Source of the DNA: Actinomycetes bacterium
GTDB lineage: Bacteria; Actinomycetota; Acidimicrobiia; Acidimicrobiales; Ilumatobacteraceae
Direction of reading: 5' to 3'
DNA length: 64,000 nucleotides
Assembly (NCBI GenBank): GCA_025358125.1
Contig: JANYKS010000093.1
Coordinates: 21,894 to 85,893 of the forward strand
The notes under the pieces are model-generated. The model searched no databases and was not told the DNA's origin. It worked only from the letters and a program-made list of their open reading frames with translations. Position 1 is the first letter of the stretch. Each line of letters begins with the position of its first letter. Position numbers and translations under genes: made by a program. This document shows, in pieces, positions 54,380 through 63,973 of the stretch.

Positions 54380-55897
54380 CTACGCCGGGATCTGGCGACG
54401 AGGGAACATCGGTTCGCCCTTGGTCACGGCGAGCGCGCCGGGGTAACCGCCCCATGCCGCAGCGTTCGGCAGACGTTGACCGACGACGAGACCGGGAAGC
54501 CCGATCCGACCCCATACCTCTTGGGCCGTATCGGGGATGGCCGGCGACGCGAGTACGGCGACGATTCGCAAAGCCTCGAGCGCATCGCCCATCACGGCGT
54601 CGACGGCGGCGCCCGGTTCGGTCTTCCACGGCTCGTTCGCCTCGAGGTAGGCGTTGGTCGCGCGGATCAGCGACCACGTTGCATCGAGGGCCCGGCTCGG
54701 CTGCAGCGAGAGCCAACCGTCGGACGTGCTCTCGTAGGCAGTCGCAGCTGCGGTCGCGAGGGGACTGTCGGCGCGTGGCGCCGGGCCGATGCCGTCGCAC
54801 TTCTTGGCGACCACCGTCGCGACCCGGCTGAGCAGGTTTCCGAGGTTGTTGGCGAGGTCGCTGTTGTAACGGTTCAGCAGGCCTTCATAGGTGAAGTCGC
54901 CGTCCTGCCCGTACGGCGTCTCGGCGAGCACGTAGTACCGGAACCCGTCGACACCGATGTCGTCGACGAGATCGAGTGGGTCGATCACGTTGCCGGACGT
55001 CTTGCTCATCTTCTCGCCGCCGGCCAGCAGCCAACCGCCGATCCCCCAACCCTTTGGCAGGGCGATGCCGGCCGACATCAGCATCGCCGGCCAGTAGACG
55101 CAGTGTTGGCGGACGATGTCCTTGCCGAGGAGGTGATAATCGACCGGCCACCATTCGGAGAAGCGTTCGTCGTCGGTGCCGTAGCCGACTGATGACAGGT
55201 AGTTGGTGAGCGCGTCGAACCAGACGTACGCGACGTGCTTGGTGTCCCACGGCAGGGGGACGCCCCACGCCAGGCTGGTGCGGCTGACGGAGAAGTCGCG
55301 CAGGCCGCCGCGGATCAGACCGAGTGCCTCGTTGCCGCGGAATTCGGGTGTCATCGCGCCGGGGTGGCCGGCATACCAATCGAGCAGACGGCCCTCGAAT
55401 CGGGAGAGACGGAAGAAGTAGTTCTCCTCCTCGAAGGACTCGACCGGAAGTTTGTGGATCGGGCACAGACCATCGACGAGTTCTTCTTCCGTGTAGTACA
55501 GCTCGCACGCGACGCAGTACAGGCCGGTGTAGGTGTCGAGCTCGATGTCGCCAGCGTCGTAGCACGCCTGCAGCAGCTTGGCAACCCCTGCGTAATGGCG
55601 TGGCTCGGTCGTGCGGATGAAGTCGTCATTGCTGATGTTCAGCTTCTTCCACGCTTGCTGGAACTGCGGCGCGATGCCGTCGGCGAACTGCTGCGGCGTC
55701 ATACCGGCGGCATCGGCCGCCTGCTGGATCTTCAGTCCGTGCTCGTCGGTTCCGGTGAGGAAGTGCACGTCGTCGCCGATCAAGCGGTGCCACCTGGCGA
55801 GCGCGTCGCCGATGATCGTCGTGTACGCGTGCCCGAGGTGGGGCTTGGCATTCACGTAGTAGATCGGTGTCGTGAGCGAGAAGTTGGCCACCGCCAC
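54380..55897 (-). CDS. metG: methionyl-tRNA synthetase
   Basis: A 505-residue class I synthetase. HIGH-type motif 'PIYYVNAKPHLGHAYTTIIGDALARWH', 'FLTGTDEHGLKIQQAA', the zinc/knuckle region 'GLYCVACELYYTEEELVDGLCPIH', 'YVWFDALTNYL' and the KMSKS loop 'GGEKMSKTSGNVIDPLDL' are all present. The C-terminus lacks an added tRNA-binding domain, as in the short MetS form. It starts the metG-tatD-RlpA-like-ksgA-ispE operon, whose members overlap or nearly touch. Confidence 0.97.
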   Translation of the reverse strand: MAVANFSLTTPIYYVNAKPHLGHAYTTIIGDALARWHRLIGDDVHFLTGTDEHGLKIQQAADAAGMTPQQFADGIAPQFQQAWKKLNISNDDFIRTTEPRHYAGVAKLLQACYDAGDIELDTYTGLYCVACELYYTEEELVDGLCPIHKLPVESFEEENYFFRLSRFEGRLLDWYAGHPGAMTPEFRGNEALGLIRGGLRDFSVSRTSLAWGVPLPWDTKHVAYVWFDALTNYLSSVGYGTDDERFSEWWPVDYHLLGKDIVRQHCVYWPAMLMSAGIALPKGWGIGGWLLAGGEKMSKTSGNVIDPLDLVDDIGVDGFRYYVLAETPYGQDGDFTYEGLLNRYNSDLANNLGNLLSRVATVVAKKCDGIGPAPRADSPLATAAATAYESTSDGWLSLQPSRALDATWSLIRATNAYLEANEPWKTEPGAAVDAVMGDALEALRIVAVLASPAIPDTAQEVWGRIGLPGLVVGQRLPNAAAWGGYPGALAVTKGEPMFPRRQIPA

Positions 55898-55987
55898 AGG
55901 CTACGTCGGCCCCGTTGCCTCGGGCCGGTGATTTCGCGCGACCGATCTTGCGCGCCGCAGTAACGGCGACGCGGCGGATCCCCCGGA

Positions 55988-58054
55988 TCAGCGCAGCGCA
56001 GCCTGGATGATCGCGTTGCCGAGGAATTCCTCGACGACGAGCCGGCTGACGTCCGCTGACCAGTGGACGCCGTCTGGCCTCGCGGCATGGTTGTCGGTGA
56101 GACCTTGTTGATCGCTCCACGCCGCGAGATCGATGATGCCCACCCTGGCGGGGAACGGCGCGGCCGCTTCGCGCTCGATCTCGTGGAATGCCACGTAACG
56201 GGCAGGGCCGTCGGATGATTGCTTGACCGCACCCCACTCGTCATTTGTCACCGGGTACAGCGCCCACACCACTCTCGGTGCACCAGCGTCCAGCAGCGTC
56301 TGGTTGTAGGCGGTGAACCGCTTGAGCGCACGCTCCCGGTACACCGGGTCGAGCGCGGAACGGGGAGTCGGGTCATCCGGCCAGCGATGATCCGTGTTGT
56401 CCCAGAAGCTGGTGACGACAACGACGATGTCCGGCTGGCCGTCGCGGATGCGTTCCGGCACTGTCGTGTCGAGCAGACCGATACAGCCGGGCGGGGTCGG
56501 CAGCCATTCGTTGCGGTAGTAACGGTCGCCTTCGTTCAAGATGCCGCACCCTCCGAACGCCTGCACCTCGACCTGGGCCAGCGCCGGGTGTGCTGCCGCC
56601 CAATCGGTGAGTCCAGTTCCTGTGACCTGTGCGGTCGAGTCGCCGATGACGAGGATGCGGACGGGGCGAGTCGGCGTCAGTTGGGTGGGGGTGCCGTTCG
56701 CCGTGGGGGTGACGTGCGTCGTCGTGGGGGCGTCGAGCGTTGTCGTGGTCAGGACGGCGGACGAACCGGTGTCGACACGCAAGGCCGGGTCGGGTTGTGT
56801 CGTCGCGACAAGGGCCGTCGGCGGTGAAATCGCCAAGAGCGGGGCGATCGTTCCCACGACCTTTGGCAGCGTGGAGCCGGTCCTTTCGAACGAGGAACTG
56901 TTGCTCACCTGCGTCACCCCGAGCAGTGCGACAAGAGGGACCGCGAGCCCGACTGCCGCGAGGCCGAGCCTGGGCCGGGGGAGCAGTCGCCGCTCACGGA
57001 TCGGCTGCTCGATCAGGTAGTACGACGCGATCGCGATCGCGAGCGTGACGCCGATGCGAAGCAGGCTGAGAGGGAGCAGATCGAGTTCGGTTCGGGCGCG
57101 CGACAGTACGACGAACACCGGCCAGTGGTACAGGTACACGCCGAAGCTGATCTTGCCGAGGAACACGACCGGTTTCAGTGACAACAACGAACGCACCGGC
57201 GTAGCGTGCTGCAAACCGGCGATCATGCCGGCGCTGATCAGCGCAAAGAGCGGCAGCCCGCCCGCGTACGGCCATCCGCGCCCGGCCGGGGTGATGACGG
57301 ACAACACCATTATCGCGGCGAGGCATAGTGGTGCGAGCCACTTGATCCAGTTCGCGACTCCGTTGCGGAGCACGACAACGGCGAGCAACGCTCCGGCGAG
57401 TATCTCGGGGATGCGGGCCCAGGTCGCGAAGTACGCGGCGTCCTCGCTCCACCATCTCGCGGTGAGCACGGCCGAGACCGAGAACAGCACGAACAGGCCT
57501 GCCAACCAGATTCCGATCCGCCGCATCCAGTCCGTTGCCCGGCGGTGGCGGCCGAGCACGACACGGAACAGGCCGAGCATCGTGACCGGCCACAGCCAGT
57601 AGAACTGTTCCTCGATCGCGAGCGACCAGAAATGGTCGGTCGGCGAGGGCAGCTTGAACAGCTCGCCGTAGGAGTTGTGGAGCCCGATCGGCACCCAGTT
57701 CGCGAACTGGAACAACGCACCGAAGACATACCAGCGCAGGCCGGAGCGGTCCGGCACCTGCTGGGTCGCGATCAGCACGCTGACGCCCACGAGAGCCACC
57801 ATGCTCGCCGGCAGCAGCCGTCGCGCTCGTCGGCCGTAGAACCGGGCGAGCCGGATCCGCCCCGACCGCTGGAGTTCCGTGACGAGCAGCGACGTGATCA
57901 AGAAGCCGGACAGGGTGAAGAAGACCGAGACACCGAGATAGCCGCCGGACATCCAGCCCAGCCCGAGATGGAAGAGCAGGACCAGCACGACCGCGACCGC
58001 CCGTAACCCGTCGAGAGCCGGCTGATATGCGATCGATCGCTGCCCGGCCTCCAT
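55988..58054 (-). CDS. OafA-type membrane acyltransferase with C-terminal SGNH domain
   Basis: A 688-residue protein. The first 380 residues are an acyltransferase-3 domain of about ten membrane helices, starting 'YQPALDGLRAVAVVLVLLFHLG' (catalytic His) with 'RRARRLLPASM' and 'HFWSLAIEEQFYWLWP'. After a Thr/Pro-rich linker comes an extracytoplasmic SGNH domain with 'RILVIGDSTAQVTG' (GDS), 'VTSFWDNTD' and 'PDGVHWS' (DxxH). Such two-part enzymes O-acylate cell-wall polymers or surface polysaccharides. It is divergent from two secreted SGNH genes that may act on the same envelope target. Confidence 0.9.
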   Translation of the reverse strand: MEAGQRSIAYQPALDGLRAVAVVLVLLFHLGLGWMSGGYLGVSVFFTLSGFLITSLLVTELQRSGRIRLARFYGRRARRLLPASMVALVGVSVLIATQQVPDRSGLRWYVFGALFQFANWVPIGLHNSYGELFKLPSPTDHFWSLAIEEQFYWLWPVTMLGLFRVVLGRHRRATDWMRRIGIWLAGLFVLFSVSAVLTARWWSEDAAYFATWARIPEILAGALLAVVVLRNGVANWIKWLAPLCLAAIMVLSVITPAGRGWPYAGGLPLFALISAGMIAGLQHATPVRSLLSLKPVVFLGKISFGVYLYHWPVFVVLSRARTELDLLPLSLLRIGVTLAIAIASYYLIEQPIRERRLLPRPRLGLAAVGLAVPLVALLGVTQVSNSSSFERTGSTLPKVVGTIAPLLAISPPTALVATTQPDPALRVDTGSSAVLTTTTLDAPTTTHVTPTANGTPTQLTPTRPVRILVIGDSTAQVTGTGLTDWAAAHPALAQVEVQAFGGCGILNEGDRYYRNEWLPTPPGCIGLLDTTVPERIRDGQPDIVVVVTSFWDNTDHRWPDDPTPRSALDPVYRERALKRFTAYNQTLLDAGAPRVVWALYPVTNDEWGAVKQSSDGPARYVAFHEIEREAAAPFPARVGIIDLAAWSDQQGLTDNHAARPDGVHWSADVSRLVVEEFLGNAIIQAALR

Positions 58055-58104
58055 GTCGTGGCTACCCTATCCGACGGCAGTTCTGGGGACGGAGGCACAC
58101 AGCG

Positions 58105-59886
58105 ATGATTTTGGCGAGGATACGCGCGGTCGGCGGACTTGCTGTCTTCACGCTCGCCGGAACCCTCGCGGTATCACCTCCACCAGTGGCTCGGGCAGCA
58201 ACGATCTTCGTCGAGTACACCAAGCCCTCGTTCGGTCCGCGCGGTCCGATCACCGTGATCGGCGACTCGGTGATGCTCGGGAATCTACTCGAGGTCGAGG
58301 GCTACGGGCCGTCGGTGTCGCAGATGCTGGTCGACCGGGGCTGGGGTCCGGTCCTCGCCAAGGCCGGTGTCGGCTTCCAGGCCGGACTCAACGTGCAGAG
58401 CAACAACGGGGCCGACATGTCCAAGTTCGTGCGCGACAAGCGCGCCCAGGGCTGGGATTCGTCCGTGTACGTGATCAGCATCGGACCGAACGACGTACTG
58501 AGCTGCAACAGCACCCCGGCGTGTTCGGAGAAGGACATCCGCGGCCTCGTCGACACGATCGGGCCGGATCACGAGATCTGGTGGTCGTTGATCACGATGA
58601 CCAAACAGAGCGATGCCGACGTCTGGAACGACGCGCTTGCTGCTGTTGGCGCGACGCGCCCGAACCTCCATCTCTGGGACTGGCCGACGATCCAGGCGAA
58701 AGCCGGAATTCCGCTGTCGACCAAGGACCACATCCATCTCCCGACTGGAGCTGCGTACGTGCAGAGGTCGATCCTGATCGCCGATGACGTCACGGCCAGG
58801 TTCGGGATGTCGAACAGCGTCGGCGCGGTCGAGACTGCGCCCACCACGATCGGTTCGCCGTCGGAGTACCAGCCCGTTGCGCTGCAGCGCGCGCTCGACA
58901 CCCGCGACGGCCCCGCTCGCGTCCAGGCTGCAACGACGGTTGAGCTCGACCTGAGCACCAGGGTGCCGGCTCTGACAACAGCCGTCAGCGTGAATCTCAC
59001 CGCGGTCGAACCGAGCCGCGCCGGCTTCCTCACTGCGTTCCCGTGCGACAGGGTGCGGCCGACGACTTCGAACGTGAACTTCCTCGCCGGCGAGATCAGA
59101 CCGAATCACGTCGTCGTCGGTCTCGGCGCCGGGAGCAGGCTGTGCGTGTTCTCCTCGGCGACTACCGATGTGGTGGTCGACCTTCAGGGCGCGTTCGTGC
59201 CGTCCGGCGCGCTGCGCTTGACGCCGCTCAGCCCGACGCGACTCGTCGACACACGAGTCACCGGCCGGGCCGATCCGGTCGTCGTCGCGATGCCAGCGGG
59301 TTCGCCGCCCGGCGCCGTCCTCAATGTCACGGCCGTCGGTGCCGTCGCGCCCGGCTATCTCGTCGTCTATCCGTGCGACGTTTCGCCGATCCCGAAGACT
59401 TCGAATCTCAACTTCGTGACCGGCGACGCGGTTGCGGGTTCCGTATACGCGCAGGTGAGCGCGGTCGGCACGGTGTGCGTGCACGCGAACGTCGCGGTCG
59501 ATTTGACCGTCGACCTGCAGGGTGAGCTCACGTCTTCGGGTGCGCTCCGATTCCAGGCCGCGAATCCGCAGCGGATGCTCGACACCCGTGTCGCTACGGG
59601 AGGCTGGCGGGGCCAGCTCGGGGTTGCCCAGACCGTCGACTTCGTCGTCGCCCCGCCACAGGCACAGGCAGTGACCGGCAACATCACGATGATCCAACCG
59701 GCCCTCGACGGCTTCGCGACGGCGTTCGGCTGCACCTCGGCGGCGTCGGGGACGTCTTCGGTGAACGCAGCTCGAGCCACGATTGCCGCGAACTCGGTCA
59801 CGACCGGGGCGTCGTCGTCGTTGTGCGTCAGCGCGTCCGTCGGCGTTCACATCATTTTCGACACGACAGGCTGGTGGGTTCCATGA
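58105..59886 (+). CDS. secreted SGNH-type protein with C-terminal ~125-residue repeats (1)
   Basis: A 593-residue secreted protein. A signal peptide (cleavage near 'VARAATIF') leads into an SGNH-hydrolase-like domain: 'ITVIGDSVMLGNLL' (GDS), 'VISIGPNDVL' (GxND) and 'TKDHIHL' (DxxH). After about residue 215 come three copies of a repeat of about 125 residues. Each has a '(R)xLDTR' start, a 'VNLTAVEP' or 'LNVTAVGA' strand, '(F/Y)PCD', 'TSN(V/L)NF' and 'LCVFSSATTDVVVDLQG'-type end. The repeat is unnamed to me; it may bind wall or surface carbohydrate. GGAGG precedes ATG 58105. The stop overlaps the next start. Confidence 0.8.
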   Translation: MILARIRAVGGLAVFTLAGTLAVSPPPVARAATIFVEYTKPSFGPRGPITVIGDSVMLGNLLEVEGYGPSVSQMLVDRGWGPVLAKAGVGFQAGLNVQSNNGADMSKFVRDKRAQGWDSSVYVISIGPNDVLSCNSTPACSEKDIRGLVDTIGPDHEIWWSLITMTKQSDADVWNDALAAVGATRPNLHLWDWPTIQAKAGIPLSTKDHIHLPTGAAYVQRSILIADDVTARFGMSNSVGAVETAPTTIGSPSEYQPVALQRALDTRDGPARVQAATTVELDLSTRVPALTTAVSVNLTAVEPSRAGFLTAFPCDRVRPTTSNVNFLAGEIRPNHVVVGLGAGSRLCVFSSATTDVVVDLQGAFVPSGALRLTPLSPTRLVDTRVTGRADPVVVAMPAGSPPGAVLNVTAVGAVAPGYLVVYPCDVSPIPKTSNLNFVTGDAVAGSVYAQVSAVGTVCVHANVAVDLTVDLQGELTSSGALRFQAANPQRMLDTRVATGGWRGQLGVAQTVDFVVAPPQAQAVTGNITMIQPALDGFATAFGCTSAASGTSSVNAARATIAANSVTTGASSSLCVSASVGVHIIFDTTGWWVP

Positions 59887-61607
59887 GCAAGCGGGCACTC
59901 GTCATCGGCTTGGTGGCGGTCGTCGCGCTGATCGACGGAACCGTCTCAGCCGCGGTCGCGCCGGTCAAACGCGGCGTCGTCAGCACCGCGACGGCGGGGG
60001 AGGTCGCGTCGGCTGCGCAGCGGGTGTACATGGTGACGGACTCCGTCGGGCTGGGCGTCAAGACCGCGTTGGCGAGTGCGCTGCCCGAATATCAGGTCAC
60101 CGTCGATGGAACGCCGGCCCTGTTCGTCGAGCAGCTCTTGTCGAAGTGGGTCGATTCGCGTGTCGGCACAGCCGTGCTCGGCGACGTCGCGATCGTGGCC
60201 GGTGGATACAACTATCCCTACTGGGACCCGGCTCGTTTCGATCGCAGTATCGACAGCATGGTCACCGGGTTGCGCGCCGCGGGCGTCAAGCACGTCATCT
60301 GGGTGACGCTGCGCGAGGTCAAGCCGCAGTACATCACGGCCGGCGCGTGGAATCAGGTCCAGCCGTACTACTGGTACTTCCCGTCGGTGAACGAGCACCT
60401 CCGTTCGGCGCTCGACCGTTTCCCCGATCTCACCCTGGCCGATTGGGCCGCGATCGCCGATCAGCCAGGGCTCACGTACGACGCGATCCACCTCAACCCG
60501 GCGGGCGCCGCGCTGTACAGCTCGATGCTGGCCGGCATCGTCAGGAACGTCTCGACCCGGCTCGACGTCGCCACGACCACGAAAGTGACGGTCGCCGGCA
60601 TCAACGGCGTGCCCGCGAACGCGAAGGCCGTCGCCGTAAACCTCACCGTCACGATTCCGCGTGCACCGGGCTTCGTGACGGCCTATCCGTGCGGCATCCC
60701 CCGACCGGCGACGTCGAATCTCAACTACCGATCCGACCAGACGGTTGCGGTCTCGGCGATCGTCAACGTCGGTGAGAATCAGCAGATCTGCGTCTTCAAC
60801 AGCGACCGGACTCATGTGATCGTCGATGTCGAGGGTTTCTTCGCTGCCGACAGCGGCTATCACACGCTCGCCCCGACACGGTTGATCGACACCAGAGTCG
60901 CTGCCGCTCCGGTCGTGTACTCGGGCGCTGCGCCACTCGTCGTCGCTGTCGCCGGGGTCGGGGGGGTTCCGGGCGATGCTGCTGGTGTCGCGCTCAATGT
61001 CACGATCACCGACAACACGGCCAACGGATTCGCAGCCGCCTATCCGTGCGACGCTGCGCCGGCTGTGCCGATCGCGCTCGTCAACTACATCCCGAACACG
61101 GCGACGCCGAATTTCACGATCGCCAAACCGGCCGCCGACGGCACGATCTGCATCAGCACGAGCACACCGGCGAGCGTCGTCGTAGACGCGTTCGGGTACT
61201 TCCCGGCCGGTTCTCCGGTGTCGGTGACAACGCCGACCCGCCTCGTCGACACTCGGCTCGGTGGGGCCCGGTTGCCGGGCGGGACCGAACTCGTCGTGCC
61301 GATACTCGGCGGCGCGAGAATGCCGGCGGCGGCAGCGGCCGCTGTGCTCAGCGTCACCGCCGCAAGCCCTGCCGGGGTCGGTTACGTGGTTGCTTACCCC
61401 TGCGGCACGGCGTCCGGAGCGTCGACGCTGAACGTCGTGTCCGACCGCGGCACGACGAACACCGCGATCGTTGCGCCGGGTACCGGCGGAGCAGTGTGTG
61501 TGAGGTCCAACGTCGACACGCACATCCTCGTCGACGTCTCGACGTGGATCCTCGACGGTTACGTCGGGCTCACACCGTGGCGGGCCTTCGACAGCCGGCT
61601 CGGCTGA
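59883..61607 (+). CDS. secreted SGNH-type protein with C-terminal ~125-residue repeats (2)
   Basis: A 574-residue paralogue of the preceding protein, joined by an ATGA overlap. It has a signal peptide ('ALVIGLVAVVALIDGTVSAA') and then a degenerate SGNH domain: 'YMVTDSVGLGVKT', 'IVAGGYNYPYWD' and 'DAIHLNPAGAALYSSML' (DxxH retained). About three of the same repeats follow ('VAVNLTVTIPRAPGFVTAYPCG', 'TSNLNY', 'ICVFNSDRTHVIVDVEGFF', 'RLIDTRV'). Both probably act outside the cell with the divergent acyltransferase. It ends convergent with rsmI, 6 bp away. Confidence 0.8.
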   Translation: MSKRALVIGLVAVVALIDGTVSAAVAPVKRGVVSTATAGEVASAAQRVYMVTDSVGLGVKTALASALPEYQVTVDGTPALFVEQLLSKWVDSRVGTAVLGDVAIVAGGYNYPYWDPARFDRSIDSMVTGLRAAGVKHVIWVTLREVKPQYITAGAWNQVQPYYWYFPSVNEHLRSALDRFPDLTLADWAAIADQPGLTYDAIHLNPAGAALYSSMLAGIVRNVSTRLDVATTTKVTVAGINGVPANAKAVAVNLTVTIPRAPGFVTAYPCGIPRPATSNLNYRSDQTVAVSAIVNVGENQQICVFNSDRTHVIVDVEGFFAADSGYHTLAPTRLIDTRVAAAPVVYSGAAPLVVAVAGVGGVPGDAAGVALNVTITDNTANGFAAAYPCDAAPAVPIALVNYIPNTATPNFTIAKPAADGTICISTSTPASVVVDAFGYFPAGSPVSVTTPTRLVDTRLGGARLPGGTELVVPILGGARMPAAAAAAVLSVTAASPAGVGYVVAYPCGTASGASTLNVVSDRGTTNTAIVAPGTGGAVCVRSNVDTHILVDVSTWILDGYVGLTPWRAFDSRLG

Positions 61608-61613
61608 GCCGGC

Positions 61614-62441
61614 TCATTTCATCGCCAGCGCGATGTCGTAGACGCGGTTCTTGGCGACGTCGAGTCGATCGGCGACAGCTGCGACAGCGGATTTCTTGCT
61701 CGCCCCGTGTGCCAACTCCGCGACGAGGCGCAAGACGATCTCGTCGTCGCTGGCTGGCGCCGACGCCGGCGCGCCGGCGAGCACGATCACGTATTCCCCG
61801 AGCGGGGCGCGCTGGCCGACATGGCCGAGCGATTCGCCGAGCGTGCCGCGCCAGACCTCCTCGTGCAGCTTGGTGAGTTCGCGCGCGAGCACGACCCGGC
61901 GGGTGTCACCGCAGATTGCGTGGAGCTCGGTCAAGGTCCGCGCGACGCGGTGCGGAGCCTCGTACAACACGATCGTGCGTGTTTCGGTGGCCACTGCTCG
62001 CAGGCGTTCGCCGCGCTCGGGCCCGCTACGCGGAAGGAACCCTTCGAAGACGTATCGAGCGCTCGGCAGGCCGGAGATGACGAGTGCCATCACGTCGGCG
62101 GCCGGGCCGGGGATGGCCGAGATGACGTGATGATGCTCGATCGCGGCCTTGACGAGTCGTTCGCCAGGGTCGCTGATCCCCGGAGTGCCGGCGTCGGTGA
62201 CGACCGCGACGATCTTGCCGGCGGCGAGCAGTTCGAGCACCTCGTCGATCCTGGCCAGCTCGGTGTGCTCGTTGGCGATCGCCATCCGCACCCCGCGTAT
62301 GCCGAAATGCGACAACAGCTTGCCGGTGCGCCGGGTGTCCTCGCAGCAGATCAGGGCAGCGCCCTGAAGCGACTCGGCCGCGCGAGGCGACAGATCACCG
62401 AGGTTGCCGATCGGGGTAGCGACGAGGACGAGCGTGCCCAT
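61614..62441 (-). CDS. rsmI: 16S rRNA (cytidine1402-2'-O)-methyltransferase
   Basis: A 275-residue RsmI. It opens 'GTLVLVATPIGNLGDLSPRAAE', then 'ICCEDTRRTGKLLSHFGI', the SAM-binding 'VAVVTDAGTPGISDPGERLV', 'SAIPGPAADVMALVISGLP' and 'GFLPRSGPERGERL'. The small C-terminal domain ends 'VAAVADRLDVAKNRVYDIALAMK'. It methylates the ribose of C1402 in 16S rRNA. It starts 3 nt after the DUF192 gene. Confidence 0.96.
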   Translation of the reverse strand: MGTLVLVATPIGNLGDLSPRAAESLQGAALICCEDTRRTGKLLSHFGIRGVRMAIANEHTELARIDEVLELLAAGKIVAVVTDAGTPGISDPGERLVKAAIEHHHVISAIPGPAADVMALVISGLPSARYVFEGFLPRSGPERGERLRAVATETRTIVLYEAPHRVARTLTELHAICGDTRRVVLARELTKLHEEVWRGTLGESLGHVGQRAPLGEYVIVLAGAPASAPASDDEIVLRLVAELAHGASKKSAVAAVADRLDVAKNRVYDIALAMK

Positions 62442-62444
62442 CCG

Positions 62445-62840
62445 TCAGGGCGCCGCATGGGGTTCGGCGTCGCGGATCTCGAGCGGGTCGCCGACGCGCA
62501 GGCCCCACCGTTCGAATGCACCGGCGCGCGCTTCCACGACCGTTCGCGCCTTTGGCACCGGGAGAGCGACACGGTGCCGCCGCATGCAAACGATCTTGAT
62601 GACGGTGTCGTTGCCGTCGATGTAGGCGACATCGATCGGGAACCGCATGCCGATGGTATGCACCCAGCGACAACTCGGAATGGCGAACGCGCCGTCGATG
62701 GCATCCCTGCCGAGCAACCCCTTGGCGCGCCCGGCCCGAGTGCTCGCTACTTCGACCGAAGCAAGTACCCGTGCCTCACTCATCAGCCACGACATGCGCA
62801 TAGCCTGCCACGCGGAAACCCGCGTTCGTTCCGCGTTCAC
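62445..62840 (-). CDS. DUF192 protein
   Basis: A small protein of the DUF192 family, shown by 'RAKGLLGRDAIDGAFAIPSCRWVHTIGMRFPIDVAYID', 'VVEARAGAFERWGLRVGDPLEI' and overall length. Its function is not established. GTG 62840 overlaps the stop of the epoxide hydrolase gene (GTGA), giving 131 residues. ATGs at 62801, 62795 or 62783 would give about 112-118 residues and start closer to the conserved part, so the N-terminus is uncertain. It is followed by rsmI after 3 nt. Confidence 0.8.
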   Translation of the reverse strand: MNAERTRVSAWQAMRMSWLMSEARVLASVEVASTRAGRAKGLLGRDAIDGAFAIPSCRWVHTIGMRFPIDVAYIDGNDTVIKIVCMRRHRVALPVPKARTVVEARAGAFERWGLRVGDPLEIRDAEPHAAP

Positions 62841-63973
62841 CGAACAGTGCGGAAGAAAGCACGGATGTCTTCGACGAACAGGTCCGGCTCCTCGAGCGCG
62901 GCGAAATGACCGCCTCTGTCCAAGCGCGTGAAGTGGGTCACGTTGTACAGATTGCGGGCCCAGGCCTCAGGCATTTTGATGATTTCACCGGGGAAGATGG
63001 CGCAACCGGTCGGCACATCGAGCCGCTCGGATGGTGGGAACCGGCCGCTCTTTTGCGACTCGAAGTACAGCCGTGTACTCGAGTTGATCGTGGCGGTCAC
63101 CCAGTACAGAGTGAGGTTGGCGAGCAGTTGCGAGCGGGTGACGGCGGTTTCGAGATCGCCGTCAGGATGATGCGTCCAGTGATGGAACTTCTCGACGATC
63201 CATCCGGCCATTCCGGCCGGCGAATCGGTCAGGCCATAGGCGAGTGTCTGAGGGTTCTTGCCCTGGATCTGTTGGTAGGCGGACCCGGCCTTCATGAACG
63301 CGCCGGTCGCTGCCATTTCTGCCTGCTCGACATCGGTCAACACGCTGTCGTCGGCAAGCCCGAGCACCATGTTGAGGTGGACCCCGCAGACGTGATCCGC
63401 GTCGACGACGCCCAACTGCGACGAGATCATCGAGCCCCAATCACCGCCCTGCGCGCCGTAGCGGGTGTACCCGAGCCGAGACATCAGCACCTTCCACGCC
63501 TCGGCAACCCGGCGAACATCCCAGCCGGATTCATGGGTCGCCCCGCTCCAGCCGTATCCGGGAATCGATGGGGCGACGATGTGGAACGCGTCGGCTGGAT
63601 CGCCGCCGTGGCTGCGCGGGTCGCGCAGTGGCTCGATCACGTCGAGGAACTCCGCGACCGAGCCCGGCCAACCGTGGGTGATGACGAGCGCGAGCGCGTC
63701 AGGTTCGGGCGAGCGGGCATGGATCGCGTGTACTCGCTGGCGGTCGATGGTGGTGACGAGTTGGGGCCAGTCGTTGAACCGGCTCTCGACCGCGCGCCAG
63801 TCGAAATGCTGCCACGATTCGCACAGGTCCTGGAGGTAGGCGAGGTCGGTGCCGTACTTCCAATCGGAGTCGGGGATCTCATCGGGCCAGCGGGTATTGG
63901 CGAGCCGCTGACGCAGGTCATCGAGCACTGCCTGGGGCGTTTCGATCCTGAAAGTTTCGATTCCGTCGGTCAT
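62837..63973 (-). CDS. epoxide hydrolase-type alpha/beta hydrolase
   Basis: A 378-residue a/b hydrolase with an N-terminal EHN domain ('IETPQAVLDDLRQRLANTRWPDEI', 'YGTDLAYLQDLCESWQHFDWRAVE'). The oxyanion segment is 'VITHGWPGSVAEFLDVI', the nucleophile Asp lies in 'YGAQGGDWGSMISSQLG' and the catalytic His in 'LDRGGHFAALEEPDLFVEDI'. This is the microsomal/juvenile-hormone epoxide hydrolase pattern. The start is ATG 63973 ('MTDGIETFRIETP'); an open extension to 63988 adds five residues. The substrate is unknown and unrelated to the neighbours. The window ends 27 bp upstream. Confidence 0.9.
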   Translation of the reverse strand: MTDGIETFRIETPQAVLDDLRQRLANTRWPDEIPDSDWKYGTDLAYLQDLCESWQHFDWRAVESRFNDWPQLVTTIDRQRVHAIHARSPEPDALALVITHGWPGSVAEFLDVIEPLRDPRSHGGDPADAFHIVAPSIPGYGWSGATHESGWDVRRVAEAWKVLMSRLGYTRYGAQGGDWGSMISSQLGVVDADHVCGVHLNMVLGLADDSVLTDVEQAEMAATGAFMKAGSAYQQIQGKNPQTLAYGLTDSPAGMAGWIVEKFHHWTHHPDGDLETAVTRSQLLANLTLYWVTATINSSTRLYFESQKSGRFPPSERLDVPTGCAIFPGEIIKMPEAWARNLYNVTHFTRLDRGGHFAALEEPDLFVEDIRAFFRTVR

